In this document: positions 1 to 11,237 of the stretch, one piece after another
Position numbering within the stretch: the first letter of the stretch is position 1
Layout of the letters: every line of letters starts with the position of its first letter
Program-made: the position numbers and the translations under genes
Notes under the pieces: model-generated
Database searches by the model: none
What the model was told of the DNA's origin: nothing
What the model saw: only the letters and a program-made list of their open reading frames with translations
Assembly (NCBI GenBank): GCA_963580285.1
Contig: OY757017.1
Coordinates: 14,272,538-14,336,537, forward strand
DNA from: Lucinisca nassula
Taxonomy: Eukaryota; Mollusca; Bivalvia; Lucinida; Lucinidae
DNA length: 64,000 nt
Reading direction: 5' to 3'

Positions 1-235
1 TTTAAACGAGGTTGATTTGTATATGCTTGAAAATGACTTAATCGTAAATCCTCATCAAACTTTCTCAGGAAATTGGTCATTTGAAAGGTGGGGCAGACTC
101 GTCAAATGAAAAGTCAAACCTGTTTCTTTTTCTTAGAAATGAATTAAAATAAATAGCTTTCATCTGCAGTTAAAAGTTGAGTTTTGTACTGGGCAACTAC
201 TTGAGTGTTTCTAGATGTTTTACCAGCTCTGTATA

Positions 236-528
236 GCGCCCCCGCCCATCGGGGCCTGGAGAAATAGATCGGGCTGCACGGTGCATCCGCGCAGAGCTGA
301 AACCGACCGAATTTGAGTACTGGTAAACAGGTTAGGTCTAAGCCTTCCCGGGAAAAGTGATGCGAGTCGGACCGCTCCTTAAGCCCTAGCGCTTTCTATG
401 GGCGGTAGGGCGTGAGATGTCATTTCATCTCAATGTCGGGTAAAAGTCCCACAAAATCGGAAGCAACGTCTCCAAAATGACCTCAATAGTGTTGACGGGG
501 ACGTTAAACATCAACTCAAACAAACAAA
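236..528 (+). mobile_element. SINE-like retroposon, (AAAC)n tail, with TSD
   Basis: A 0.3-kb retroposon is flanked by a perfect 14-bp duplication, accagctctgtata, at 222-235 and 529-542. It ends in a GACGGGGACGTTAAAC-type tail followed by CAAACAAAC. Related copies lie at 9838-10140, 14946-15226 and 16338-16625 (+), and on the - strand at 23218-23640 and 54300-54412. No clear tRNA head is visible, so it is either headless or 5'-divergent. The duplication and A-rich tail show that it moved by retroposition. Confidence 0.85.
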
Positions 529-542
529 ACCAGCTCTGTATA

Positions 543-950
543 AAGGGTAACAAAATACCTATACCATATACTAATAGTCCAAAGCAGAGTCTGATAACAA
601 AATAGAGAAATTTCAGAAAAACGTCAGGCTTTTGTAGAGGTGTGTTTGCAGTGGCGATATCGAATTCACTGAGAAATCTCTATATTTTCATTGAGAAACT
701 ATTATTCTAGATTTAATTCGATCAATCAATCAATCATAAAATATACATTCTGTTGTTGCTGACGCGACTCCTTTTAGACACGTACAAGGACTACGACATC
801 GCCGAGTCATACGATTTGCCGAACTTGCCGGTGGTTGACATAAAAAGTCTTTCGTCATTTAGCGCCATTGCATTGCCTCCTCTTGACTTCTATCAATAAA
901 GACCTTCTGACTCTGAAATTAGTTTTAGAACAAGAAAGTCAAAATCTTTT
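543..950. other. No gene seen
   Basis: AT-rich intergenic sequence. A short stretch at 770-900 (GACGCGACTCC...) is GC-richer, but no convincing ORF or RNA gene was found. Confidence 0.5.
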
Positions 951-959
951 AACCTGATT

Positions 960-1507
960 TGATAACAATTTTATGAAAGCCAATCCCGACAAATTCCTGT
1001 ATTGGTAATATTCTTTCCATATTGGCCAGGCGAGTATCAAATGTGATGATTGTGTGACCCTGCTGGGTGTTAATATCGATTACATGCTCAACTTTGATGA
1101 GCATGTTTCTGAAATATGTAAAAAGGCATTTCTGTAGTGCAACCAGCACAAACAAACTTGCGAAAATCCAAGAGAGGGTCCCTGAGATTCATCAATGATG
1201 ATTATTCATCCTCACTCAAGGACCTTCTAACTTCCACAAATACTCAACCTTTGCATGTACGCAGGCTCCAACAAATGTCCTGCGAAGTTTTTAAGATTGT
1301 AATGAAATGTCACCCGATTTTATTAGGGATCTTATTAGCTTAAAATTATCAAACTATAATTTCAGGAGCAACAAGACAGCAGATATTCCCAGAGTAAATA
1401 CTACAAGGTATGGACTGAGGTCTTTCAGATCCGAGGCGCCACGCATCTGGAATTGTCTTTGTAATGAACTGAGGCTAGCAGAATCCTATCCTCGGTTCCG
1501 TATATAG
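960..1507 (+). mobile_element. LINE reverse transcriptase C-terminal fragment
   Basis: This is a degenerate piece of an APE-type LINE ORF2, readable across three frames. It starts with MKANPDKF, the segment that normally follows the FADD motif. It continues with LGVNIDYMLNFDEHVS, then RFINDDYSSSLKDLL, IPRVNTTRYGLRSFRS and RIWN near the C-terminus. That order matches the thumb and C-terminal region of CR1/Jockey-group proteins. Frameshifts near 1015, 1140 and 1310 and the missing palm domain make it a dead fragment. Confidence 0.85.
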
Positions 1508-1554
1508 AATGCTCCATTCCTGGAGCAGCCTCGGATGTGGATTCCCTCCATTTT

Positions 1555-1940
1555 GAGGTTAAAGTAGAAGTAAAAAAAAGATCAGGAATCGATACAATGA
1601 ACTTACTCCACCCATCAAAGACACCAAAGGGAAAGAAACACAAACATTAAGCGACCAGACCATAATGGAAACCTAAACAAAGGAAGGCCATAAGGACAGT
1701 CACTTTCCCACAAAATGGTCATATGGCCATCCAAAATTAAAAGACACAAGTGATACACACAGTAAGTAACAAACAACAACATAAATAAACCGCCACAGAA
1801 GAACCGCCTTGGAACGGTCAGTGGAAAGATTTCCACTGGGGGGGCTTAAATCGATTTTACGTGGCCACAATCCTCGTCCTTACTTCTGTCGCGATTTAGA
1901 CAAATAATTCGTTCAGTCCGCATGAAGGCCTCCTCAAGTT
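1555..1940 (-). repeat. Interspersed repeat R, copy 1
   Basis: Nearly identical in reverse complement to 49303-49690. A more diverged, shorter copy is at 52395-52575. The repeat contains short open frames on one strand with no recognisable domain. Boundaries are approximate because no target duplication was identified. Confidence 0.75.
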
Positions 1941-2060
1941 TACATGCTCATCTTTGTTGAGTTTGTTTTTCCACTGTTCAGGTGCATCATGTTTTGTATC
2001 GTGGCTGTTGCAGCTATTATTCTCATTATTTTTCGCTTTCGTTTAAAAGTTGCCTTATTT

Positions 2061-2545
2061 AAGAAATAGATCAGCTCTAACTGTGATTTGTTGTGTAATA
2101 AATCACAGTTTGGAGGTCAGTTGTAAAGTAGACAAATCACGAGCGCGTAGCGCGCGTGATTTGTCTACGTACAACTGACCGACAAACTGTGATTTATTAC
2201 TCAACAAATCACAAACTAGAGCGGATCTATTTCGATTCTAACAGGCTGAAAATCGGCAATAATGCTGTTGTTTCCTTCAAAATCTCACAACTTTTCGCCA
2301 TTGTTAGAAGAAATCCCGCTACAATTATAGACTGAAACACATGCATTTATATCCTTTTCTAACGTTTTCGATGCGAGAAAATGACGTTACACCGTCTAAC
2401 GTCAAGTAAATCGACTAGTGACGTCATATATTGACAGTTTTTAATGACGTCACTCGTCACGCTCTTCCGAGCTGTGATTTGTTGCAGAATAAAACACAGT
2501 TATTTTCCATTGCCTATATAGGCGCGCTGTGTCAGAATCTTATTT
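2061..2545. repeat. Long foldback repeat P, copy 1
   Basis: The first 190 bases form an inverted repeat: arms TCACAGTTTGGAGGTCAGTT and AACTGACCGACAAACTGTGA, and a core GCGCGTAGCGCGC between two GTAGACAAATCACG arms. About 280 bases follow it, and the whole block recurs at 22107-22585 with few differences. AAGAAATAGATCAGCTCTA begins both copies. It is probably a non-autonomous DNA transposon. Confidence 0.8.
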
Positions 2546-2936
2546 CGAATAAGACTGGGAGCCATCAATACTGATGGGTCCAAGGAATAAGATTATAGCT
2601 GCTGCAGACTCATACATCAATTATTTGGCTTCAGCTGCAGTCCCATGGTTGTAAGTATATTGTAGCCTTTTGTGCTCATACTTTTTTAGGGTAAGAGACC
2701 AACATGACTCTCTGGAGGAGGGACAACTCTCCTAGCGATGCTGGTTTGATGTGCCCCCTCCATCAGTGCTTCATGTACACCCTGCACTAGTAATATGTCG
2801 TACGCTCTTGCCTGCTTTTTCGTCTTGAGCACAAAGTCGTGTGATTAAGAGGTTTTATAATCATGGACTGTACAGACTATATGGTCATATTTGAAACTTT
2901 TGTCAACTTTAGTTTGAATACTCTCTGATATTTTTA

Positions 2937-3118
2937 TAATTAATATTTTTATTTATTTATTTTTTTTTTTTTATCTTTAATTGTTCTCACAATATGGTCT
3001 AAACGTTCTTCTTTTATATTTCTAATGAAGCTCAGGCTCTTTTACCATTACGAAAACAAGCCTATTCAAATACATTGTAAATTTTACGCCCCCCCCCCCC
3101 AAAAAAAAAAAAAAAACC
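2937..3118. repeat. Low-complexity poly-T and C10/A14 tracts
   Basis: There is a T-rich tract at 2937-2975 and adjoining C and A homopolymers at 3091-3117. The latter sits inside a palindromic MITE. Confidence 0.9.
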
Positions 3119-3300
3119 CGCAAATTTCCAGATAAAAAATTGTGATACTTTTCTTATTTCTGCTCAAAATATTGATTGTGGGTACACGTTAGGCGGTTCT
3201 AACGAGAAACCACAATCCATATTTTAGAGCAGCAATAAGAAAAATAATGTGTTCCCTGTAAACGCCAGTTTTACTTTATAAAAGAGGGGTTCAAGGGGGT
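3046..3300. mobile_element. Palindromic MITE family A
   Basis: Starts with the family end CATTACGAAAACA and AAATACATTGTAAATTTTA. It then runs into the hairpin CTTATTTCTGCTCAAAATAT / ATATTTTAGAGCAGCAATAAG, whose loop carries a GGCGGTTC motif. Other family members are at 15955, 22622, 22840, 24856, 25895, 28240, 34496, 38100, 38617, 42109, 42820, 55545 and 55843. Confidence 0.8.
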
Positions 3301-3341
3301 CAAAATTATTTAGGCGTGTTTGCGTGTTGATTTCTAATTAA

Positions 3342-3519
3342 CCCTTATCTTGCTGTTCACGACAACCCCTATCTTTGGAAACAGTGTAGATCTAGATCAG
3401 ATGGCTTCTTCAGAAGCCATCTGATCAGGATATACAATGTTTGGCATTCAGTTTATGAATTTGTAGCAATTAATTACATCAAGTAATTTGATTGGTTGAT
3501 AGACGGAAATGGGTGTGGC
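3342..3519. mobile_element. TTAA-associated MITE family B (degenerate copy)
   Basis: TTAA is followed by CCCTTATCTTGCTG at the left. The centre is the hairpin AGATGGCTTC / GAAGCCATCT, and the right side is GTGTGGC followed by TTAA. Better copies at 23364-23568 and 24538-24747 show the terminal repeat CCCTTGTCCTGCT and TTAA on both sides, which is the target preference of piggyBac elements. Confidence 0.6.
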
Positions 3520-4079
3520 TTAAGCTCAGGCTCCTATTGAGACAAGACATACTCCGGTTTTCGACATAATAGCGTAGACTATGACTATTTTAACTGTGAT
3601 ATGTACTCATTATAAATTAGTTTTACTTGTGTAATTTATGTTTAACTTTTTATTACATGCACTGTGATATGTTTGTTTGTTTGTTTGTTTTTGTTGCTTT
3701 ACAACTGTTTGTCGAAGTAAGAACCCTACTGGGCTTATGCTATATATGTTTTATCGTATTCGGCAGAAAATAAATATTCTATGTCTATGCCTAGCCTAGG
3801 ACCCCATTAAAGATTAGTTGCTTCAACTTTATGGGCTATCCTGTGTACATATTTATAGTCAATTCTTATCATCTTAAATCATATAAAAAGTACATTCTTA
3901 ATCATATTTGTATTTTTTTATCTTAAATTCAAATGTGCAAGTCATATCAGTTCTTAATTTTGTAATTTTATCATGATTCGTTTTTTTTTTTTTTTTTTTT
4001 AAATCATAAAATTCGAACTGTGATTCATATGTGATATGTGTGACTGATATGTGTACACAGATATAATAATAATAATAAA

Positions 4080-4375
4080 CCAGAAAAGGAGGAGAGACAG
4101 TATGCTTATACTCTTGTACAAAGGTCGAAAGGGTTCTGCCAGCATTCCAAGAGATGACCTTATAATTATCCCCGCAATTAGGAGTGGCAGAAAGCATCAC
4201 TCTTTGGCATTTCAAATGCCTTCTGCAAGAACTGACATCTACAAGGGATCCTTCGTCCCTCAGACAATTAAAGATTGGAATACACTTCCACATTCGGTTA
4301 TTTCATCCGCGGAAGGTGCTAAGGATAACGTAGCTAAGTTTACTTCTTTAGCAAGAGCTAGGGACTATATATATT
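4080..4375 (+). mobile_element. LINE C-terminal fragment with 3' UTR start
   Basis: The open frame reads GSASIPRDDL, HHSLAFQMPSARTDIYKG, SFVPQTIKDWNTLP and AKFTSLARARDY, ending in a stop at 4374-4376. This is the conserved C-terminal tail of CR1/L2-type molluscan LINE proteins. The UTR (CACATGTCGTGGTGAATGAA) follows. Further pieces of the same 3' end occur at 5036-5190 and 10415-10600. Confidence 0.8.
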
Positions 4376-4551
4376 AACTTCCCTTTCCACATGTCGTGGT
4401 GAATGAATGTCGTTTGACGTGTCACCGGTAACGATTCAGATTCAGAACTGACATTTGCATCAGAATCAGAATTGTTACTGATGACATGTCAAATGACAAT
4501 CATACACAAGTTCTTGTACATGAGGCTAGGTTAATTTCTTTGATTTGATGA

Positions 4552-4893
4552 GAGTGGAGCGTGATAGCTCAGTGGTTAGTGCACTTGCCTCTGATGCTAG
4601 AGGTCCCGGGTTCGATTCCCGGCAGCGGCGATAAAATTTCGGTGCCCGAACACGCTCCATTAGCATCATTTGCAGGGATGAATGTCATAAAGTGCACCGT
4701 CCTTCGGATCGGGACGTTAACTGGAGGCCCCCTGTGCAGGGAGAACCATTCCCTGTGCAGGTTAAAGATCCCTACCGTAATTACATGATTACTGTGTAGG
4801 CTTTCATCCTGCAAACCTGGAGTCTATGTAATGTACACCTGCGGTAATGGTCAAATGTGACCGAGGCAGTATCAGTAGATAGATAGATAGATA
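4552..4893 (+). mobile_element. tRNA-derived SINE, (GATA)n tail
   Basis: The head is tRNA-like: A-box region TAGCTCAGTGGTTAGTGC and B-box GGTTCGATTCC. A conserved body contains GTGCACCGTCCTTCGGATC and GGACGTTAACTGGAGGCCCC. The 3' end reads GGTAATGGTCAAATGTGACC...CAGTATCAG, then (TAGA)n. That 3' end matches the LINE tails at 5572-5640 and 10290-10335, so this SINE was probably mobilised by that LINE. A body-sharing copy with another head is at 10822-11190. Confidence 0.9.
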
Positions 4894-5035
4894 TCTAGTG
4901 AGCCAGGTACAATTCAAACACGGTGGATCTACAAATAGTCACACGGTCGTTGTGCTGATTGAAATGACCTTGACACTTGGCGGGGAAATGTAAACAAAAA
5001 ATACCAATTTATGGATACTGAAATGAAATATACTC

Positions 5036-5190
5036 GAATGTGCTGAGGATTGTATAGCTAAGTTTACCTCTTTAGTGAGAGCTAGGGTCTAACTTCCAAT
5101 CACAGGTCCTGGTGTATGAATTCGATTCACCTCCTCTGCCAGCATTCCAAGAGATGACCCGTAGGAGGCCCAGAAATGGTGACTGACCTG
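5036..5190 (+). mobile_element. LINE 3'-end fragment
   Basis: GAGGATTGTATAGCTAAG and TTTACCTCTTTAGTGAGAGC repeat the end of the LINE fragment at 4315-4365, followed by the CACAGGTCCTGGTGTATGAA UTR segment also seen at 10485. Confidence 0.65.
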
Positions 5191-5209
5191 TTTCGGTGAC
5201 ACTTAGTTC

Positions 5210-5240
5210 CCTATCTATCTATCTATCTATCTATCTATTT
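5210..5240. repeat. (TATC)n microsatellite
   Basis: Seven to eight TATC units, equivalent to a (GATA)n tail on the - strand. Confidence 0.95.
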
Positions 5241-5550
5241 ATACTGCAGCAACTGCAGCAACCCCGTTAAGAGGACTATCGTCCAGGTGTGTGCGCAGAG
5301 GCATCGTGCAAGACAAAGTAAAAGAAGTAAAAGTGAGACAGTATGGAGGAAAAGTTAAAGTTTATGTTACAGAAGAGAATAAAATCAGATAAAAACAAGT
5401 GTTGTGGATTAGGGCATATAGTGTGACACTGTCCTTACCCCTGACCTAAATGACTCTAGGTCTTGTAGGACAGGAAGATGATGGGGAAGTTAAGATTCCA
5501 TTGTACAATGGCCAAGGGAAAAAAGGAGTATTTATAGTAGCTGGCTGTAG
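5241..5550. other. Unassigned stretch between two (TATC)n tracts
   Basis: This 0.3-kb purine-rich stretch contains AAAGTAAAAGAAGTAAAAG and lies between two (TATC)n tracts. It is possibly the 3' end of another - strand retroposon using the same tail. No protein match was recognised. Confidence 0.4.
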
Positions 5551-8425
5551 TCGGTATCTATCTATCTATCTATCTTCTTATACTGAGTCGGTCATATCTG
5601 GACATTACCTCAGTTGGGTGCGTGGCTAAATTTAGAATTTATAAATTTAGAATTTAGCTTAAAAAAGAAAAAGAAAAGAAGAAGTCACTGGATGAGTCCT
5701 TAAAACTATTTACAATATGAATAACAGAGGTATACTAAAACGCATACCTCTGAGTCTCAATCTTACACTGTATGGGCTTTGAACTCCTCTGCAGTCTTAG
5801 CATTCACCACAGAAGCGGGAATAGTCCTAGGGAAGAAGGAATTTTTCAGGGCATCACTGTAGGACTGGTACCTGTGATACTGTGAGTTGTTTACTTATGA
5901 TGTCCTTGTTCGGGTTGAAACTGTCACAGGGCTCAAGTATTTATCTTTATTAATGGCCACTGTACCTGAATGTATCTTATAGAAGAAGGTTAAAGAGGAC
6001 TGCTCACGACGGGCCTCTAGGGACGGCCATTCTAGCTCGTTAAGCATGTCACCGACGCTGCTTCTATTGCGCCATCGTCGGCAGGTCCATCGAGCAGCTG
6101 TCCTCTGCACCTTCTCCACCTGCTGAATCTGAGTTTTAACATAGGGATGCCAAATGGGTGATGCATATTCTAGCTGAGGGCGAACCAATGTTTTATATGC
6201 AACATCCTTTGTCTGCCTAGGTGCAAAAGCCAAGTTTCGTCTAAGAAATCCTAATGTCCTAGTTGCTTTTGAAGTTATTTCTGAAATGTGTTGACCCCAA
6301 TCAAGATCATCAGTGATGGTGATACCAAGATATTTGGCGGGTTGAACCTGCTCCAAGATTTGCTGGTGTAGTTTATAGTCAAACTTAATTTGTTTGTCTG
6401 GAGGGTGTCGCGACACCCTCATTGAATGACATTTGGCCACATTGAACTTCATCTGCCAATCGGCCTCCCACTGTGCTAGTTGATTCAGGTCATCTTGTAG
6501 AATAAGACAGTGAGAAGAAGAATATATATTCCTATAAAGGACACAATCATCAGCAAACAAACGGACAGATGACCTGATATTATCAGGGAGATCATTAATG
6601 AATACCAAGAAAAGGACCGGTCCAAGGACCGAACCTTGGGGGACACCAGATAAAACAGGGACTGTATCAGACGCTTGGCCATCAAGTACAACTTGTTGTG
6701 AGCACCCTGAGAGCCATGAGCTAATCCACCTGTGTGTGGATCCTCTTATCCCATAGTAATCCAATTTATACAATAGCCTCCTGTGAGGTACCTTGTCAAA
6801 GGCCTTAGCAAAGTCCATGATAATCAAGTCAGTCTGTTTGTGGCCACGGTTTGTGGCCCCATCCAGATTGCTCACAATGTCATGGTAAAACTGAACTAAT
6901 TGAGTTTCGCAAGACCTTTGACTTCGGAAACCATGTTGACAGTCAGCAAGAATGCTCTCAAAGGCTAGGTGCTTGTTGATGTTACTAACTATTATATGCT
7001 CCAGGGTTTTGCAACAGATGCATGTTAGCGACACTGGTCTATAATTTGCTGCATCATATTTTTTCTCCTTTTTTATAGACCGGGGTAACATTAGCTTGTC
7101 GCCAGTCATCTGGTACAGTGTATTCTGTGTGTTTGTGTCAGCTTATCTCGTGTATTCTTTTTATTCTGTCTTAGTTTTTCATTTACTCTTAAAATCAGTT
7201 AATGAAGTGCATTTGTATGGATATTTTATAGATGAAGTAACTTAGAATCCTCTTATAACTGTAGCAAGTCTCAAATACTTTAACTAGTAATTTCCAATTT
7301 TGTTATTTAATAACTTAATTCTTAAAGGAAACTTTCTTTTCCCTTTTAGATGATTATATACGTTATTGCTTGCAACATTTAAGAAATTTTAAATGTCGCT
7401 ATTATTGTTTTAATTGTGTTTCTACATGTGTTGTGTTGTTTGTAATTGTATGTCTGTTTATATGTCCTATGTGTTAGTCGGTTAATAGCTATACATAGCT
7501 AATGTTACATTTGTTGAAAACTTCCGACTTTAAATAAAATTTGTATCTGTATCTGTATCTAGTGCCCTGGGCAAGTGATTCATTGAAGATAAAGGCCAGC
7601 ACAGGTGAAATTTCAGCACCACATTCTTTAAGCACCCTGGCATTCAGGTCATCTGGCCCAGATGCCTTATGTATTTTGAGCTTACCTAACAGTTTAGCGA
7701 CCCCGTTTGGGTCAACTGTTATATACCCCATTGAGGGGAACTGACTATTACCTTTAGTTGGTAGCTCACCATCAGTTTCACGCGTAAATGCAGATTGAAA
7801 CTGTTTGTTACATATTTTGGCCTTATCGCGCGCATCTGTTTTGAGAATACTGTTATCTCTTAACGAAGTGATCCCAAAAGCTTCCTTTTTCAGGGACTTT
7901 ACGAATGACCAAAACTTTTTTACTTTACCATTCTTCTGGGGACTGTAGGGATCTGTATTATCATCCTCAAAGGTAGAGATGCTGGAAACATGCTTCCAAT
8001 ATGCATCTCTTATTACCTTTTGTACGTGTGTAATGGCTCTTAAGGTCAGGGCAGGGCTACTAGACTTACGAGCACGAAAGTACATTCGATTGCGTCTTCT
8101 AATTAGATGCTTGATCGTGTTGTCGATCCAAGGCGCACTATACTTTGTTTTGGTCATTTTCGTTTTCGTTGGAATAAACCTTTCCATAGCCGCAGTTAAT
8201 TCGGTCTTAAAATTGACCCACATGTCGTTAACTGACATGTGCGAAAGGTCAGAGGAAAGGAACGAATCTCTAAATCACGCCGTATGGTCTCGCAGACCAT
8301 CCATATCCGCACGTTTATAAAGATATATTTTACACGGGGCTTGTCTGATTCGTTTTGCTTTTACATGTATGTCGTATTCAATAAGGACTATGTCCTGATC
8401 AGCTTTGCCGATCGGGGGCATCCCC
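5551..8425 (-). mobile_element. 5'-truncated APE-type LINE (EN C-terminus + RT)
   Basis: Reading from the 5' end on the - strand, the protein starts in the endonuclease C-terminus (GKADQDIVLIEYD, then KIYLYKRADMDGLRD). A linker follows (8238-7565), then the reverse transcriptase (7118-5895). RT landmarks are NYRPVSLT, DLIIMDFAKAFDKVPH, SGVPQGSVLGPVLF, FADDCVLY and LGITITDDLDW. The C-terminal tail (NSFFPRTIPASVVNAKTAEE) runs on in another frame to about 5770. The 3' UTR ends in a (GATA)n tail. In the endonuclease, the SDH motif His appears as Gln (ADQD). Internal stops, frameshifts near 7075 and 5890, and the insertion at 7119-7560 make it inactive. It belongs to the CR1/L2/Jockey group; the exact clade cannot be decided by eye. 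Confidence 0.9.
7119..7560 (+). mobile_element. Second LINE 3' end inserted into the LINE ORF
   Basis: The LINE reading frame is interrupted exactly between FNESLAQGT and VPDDWRQANVTPVY. The intervening 440 bases are AT-rich, run on the + strand and end in GTATCTGTATCTGTATCT, a simple-repeat tail of the sort used by poly(A)-less LINEs. Only a very short duplication (AGT) is visible at the ends. The source family is not recognised. Confidence 0.7.
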
Positions 8426-8429
8426 TTAT

Positions 8430-8870
8430 GTGGACATAGTGAAGGGGGTGCATATGCCTGGTCAATCTGATGGGATGGCTAATATATGGAGGGAGGGGAA
8501 CAGCAACTAGACTATTTACTATTTTGTAAAATAGTATCAGGCGGGCGTCGGCTCGCCTGTCCTCAAGTGAACGCCACCCTAGTGAGTTTTGCATGCTTGT
8601 AACAGTAGCATAAGGGGAGTAATTGCTGTTAACCCACTGATGGCCCGTCTTTGGACCATTTCAATTTTATTTATGTAGGTCTGTGTGTATGGGTTCCACA
8701 CAGGGGATGCATATTCAACTTGGGGACGAACTAAAGTCTGATATGCTGCTTCGCGAATACCTGTGTGTTTTGTTCTGATGTTTCTTTTCAAGAAACCTAG
8801 TGTCCTGTTTGCTGTTCCCTCGCAATATTTTCTCAGTAAAGAGTTCTGTGACGTCATCACATCCAGTTGT
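8430..8870 (-). mobile_element. LINE RT C-terminal fragment (second copy)
   Basis: The minus strand reads ANRTLGFLKRNIRTKHTG, LVRPQVEYASPVWNPY, NKIEMVQRRA, and in a shifted frame LGWRSLEDRRADARLIL and FYKIVNSLVAVPLPPY. It resembles the C-terminal half of the LINE at 5551-8425 but is a separate, diverged copy abutting it. Two or more frameshifts. Confidence 0.85.
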
Positions 8871-8879
8871 TAAAAGTAT

Positions 8880-9835
8880 AAATAAAGACCTTTCATTTCT
8901 ATCAACGACATCGAAAAATTCTGTTCAAAGATGTCAGTTAATTATAAATTTATATTTCCTTGCATATTTTGGCTGTTTTTCTTAATACCTTTTTTAACAT
9001 GTATTGATGTGCCTCCAAAAGCAATAGTTTAATATTTTTTTAAATATTTCCCCCATCACCACGGTACTTCAAGTCACATGACCTGTTGGAGTAAACTTCC
9101 TTTTTTTATTTACAGGGACCGCCCGAAAATTGATGCCAGTGCTTAACTTCTGTCTTGGCTTTGCAGTTCAAAAGTGAAATACATACCTTGTTTTAGTTTA
9201 GCTCCTTCTTCTATTTCAGATGCAGCCACAAAAAGCTGTGGGGACTAATAAAAACACTGGGTTTCTTTTATCATAAAAAAGTGTACCCAGTGTTACATAC
9301 CCCTATGAAAACACTGAATACAGCTCATATATTGCTACAAGCAAAGGTTTGAAAAATGGCATGATAGATTCATGTGTCCCGGACATGCTGAAAAGTAAAT
9401 TAATTTTAATATTTATTATACCATTTGTGAATAAGTTATTTGACTGTTAACAGTTTCTAGTAATGTTGTTTTAACCATTAACAACATTTTCAAAACATAA
9501 TTTTGCACCGTTACTGTACCATGAGGCAAAGTTCAAAGGTCACTGATTCTGGTCACTTGTAATTTCCGGTTTTGAAATATGTAGGTCAAAACAATGGCTG
9601 CCTCCAATGCACTATTGATGTTTTGAAAACCAAATTTGTCAGGGTGGAAAGGGAATAAAACAAACAAAAGATAAAATGCATTTTTTTATTTATTTGTATG
9701 GCATTTAATCATTATATAAAGGATAGTGCTTACAGTCACTGAAACTGGTCACTCAACGATACTGTTATAGCCACCAGTAACAATACTGATTCTGATTCCG
9801 GTGAATGCCAAGTCCGCAGAAGAGTTAAAGCCTGT
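8880..9835. other. No gene seen
   Basis: AT-rich intergenic DNA. A short inverted repeat around ACACTGGGT / ACCCAGTGT at 9254-9292 may be a MITE remnant. No coding signal was found. Confidence 0.5.
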
Positions 9836-9837
9836 AC

Positions 9838-10140
9838 CGGCCCCCGCCCATAGGGGCTTGAAGAAATATATGGGCTGCATGATGCTTCCACGCAGAGCTG
9901 AATCCAGCCCGCACACTAGTACTGGTAAACCGCTTAGAGGATCTAAGCCTGTCCAGGAACCGCAGTGCGAGGGGGACCATCCATGGTAATAAACCCTATT
10001 GGTTTCATTGGGCGACAGGGCTTGAGATGTCATTTCATCTCAATGTCGGGTAAAAGTCCCACAAAATTGGTAGCAACGTCTCCAAAATGACCGTTAAAGT
10101 GTTGACGGGGATGTTAAACCTCAAATCAAACAAACAAACA
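9838..10140 (+). mobile_element. SINE-like retroposon, (AAAC)n tail
   Basis: Second + strand copy of the retroposon at 236-528. It has the same segments in order: GGGGCTTGAAGAAATA, CGCAGAGCTGAA, CATTTCATCTCAATGTCGGG, GTGTTGACGGGGATGTTAAA and a CAAACAAACAAA end. Confidence 0.85.
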
Positions 10141-10343
10141 AAGCCCGTACAGTGTAAGATTGAGACTCAGACAGTCAGAGGTATGCGTTTTAGGATACCT
10201 CTGTTATGTAGATTGTAAATAATTTTAAGGACGCATCCAGTGCCTCTTTTTTTTCTTTTTTTTTCAGCTAAATTCTAAATTTAGCCACCAAGTCAACTGA
10301 GGTAATGGCCAAATATGACCGACTCAGTATAAGATGGATAGAG

Positions 10344-10403
<60 letters not shown>

Positions 10404-10404
10404 T
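10141..10404 (+). mobile_element. LINE 3' end with long (GATA)n tail
   Basis: The segment AGTGTAAGATTGAGACTCAG ... GGTATGCGTTTTAG ... CTAAATTTAGCC ... ACTGAGGTAATGGCC is the same 3' UTR as the LINE at 5551-8425, here on the + strand. It ends in about 16 GATA units at 10336-10403. It is a 5'-truncated insertion directly abutting the SINE-like element. Confidence 0.85.
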
Positions 10405-10414
10405 ATTTCGACAG

Positions 10415-10600
10415 CTGAAAGGGCTGATGATTGTGTAGCTACATGTATTTACCTCTTTGGTTAGGGCGAGGGACTAACTTCCCACATCACAGGTCCTGGT
10501 GTATGAATGTCATTTGCCTCATTTGACGTGTCACCAGTAACAATTTAGATTCTGATGAATGTCATTTGACACACCAGTAATAATTCTGATTCTGAAAAGG
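10415..10600 (+). mobile_element. LINE 3'-end fragment
   Basis: Contains GATGATTGTGTAGCTAC, the TTTACCTCTTTGGTTAGGGC stretch and the CACAGGTCCTGGTGTATGAA UTR seen after the fragment at 4080-4375, so it is a remnant of the same LINE family. Confidence 0.7.
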
Positions 10601-10821
10601 GATAACGTTTCTTTTCAACTTTTCGCGTTGGGATAAACAGATCTAAGAAAGTGCTTTATTTAAAGACAATCTATAAATTTAAAGACTATCTGTAAATTTA
10701 AAGACTTTTTAATCTGTAGATTTAAAGACTAACACTAGGAAAATCATGAAAATGATGTAAAACAAAAAAATCGCATTCTCAAACGTAGCCTCGGTCTTCA
10801 TCTCAATGAAACAACTTTCTT

Positions 10822-11190
10822 TCTTTCTTTCTACTAATACTGCGTCGGTCACATTTGACCATTACCACAGGTATACATTAAATACACTCGATGTTTTTGC
10901 AGGATGAAAGCCTACACAGTAATCATGTAATTACAGTAGGGTTCTTTAACCTGCACATGGGATGGTTCTCCCTGCACATGGGGCCTCCAGTTAACATCCC
11001 GATCCGAAGGACGGTGCACTTTATGACATTCATCCCTGCAAATGATGCCAATAGAGCGTGTTCAGACACCAAAATTTTATCGCCGCTGCCGGGGACATAA
11101 ATTACACTTTGGTCAGCGTGAGGCTTGAACCCGCATCCTCTCGATCACAAATCCTACGCGCTACCACTGCACCAAAGCGCTCCACTTTCT
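10822..11190 (-). mobile_element. tRNA-derived SINE, alternative head
   Basis: The antisense body matches the SINE at 4552-4893 (CATCCCGATCCGAAGGACGG, TGCAAATGATGCCAATAG). The tRNA-like head at 11105-11190 is different: on the - strand it reads GGTGCAGTGGTAGCGCG for the A box and GCGGGTTCAAGCC for the B box. The 3' simple repeat is (AAAG)n rather than (GATA)n. Confidence 0.85.
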
Positions 11191-11237
11191 TGGGTGTAGT
11201 AGAGTGGATGGCCCAAAACTGATCGCATGGATTTTTA

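Noticed and set aside
4561..4632. Functional tRNA gene
   Set aside because: A and B boxes are present, but the sequence runs straight into a SINE body and the acceptor stem does not close.
5895..7109. 404-codon open frame as a host gene
   Set aside because: It carries LINE reverse transcriptase motifs (FADD, GVPQGSVLGP) and a (GATA)n tailed 3' end.
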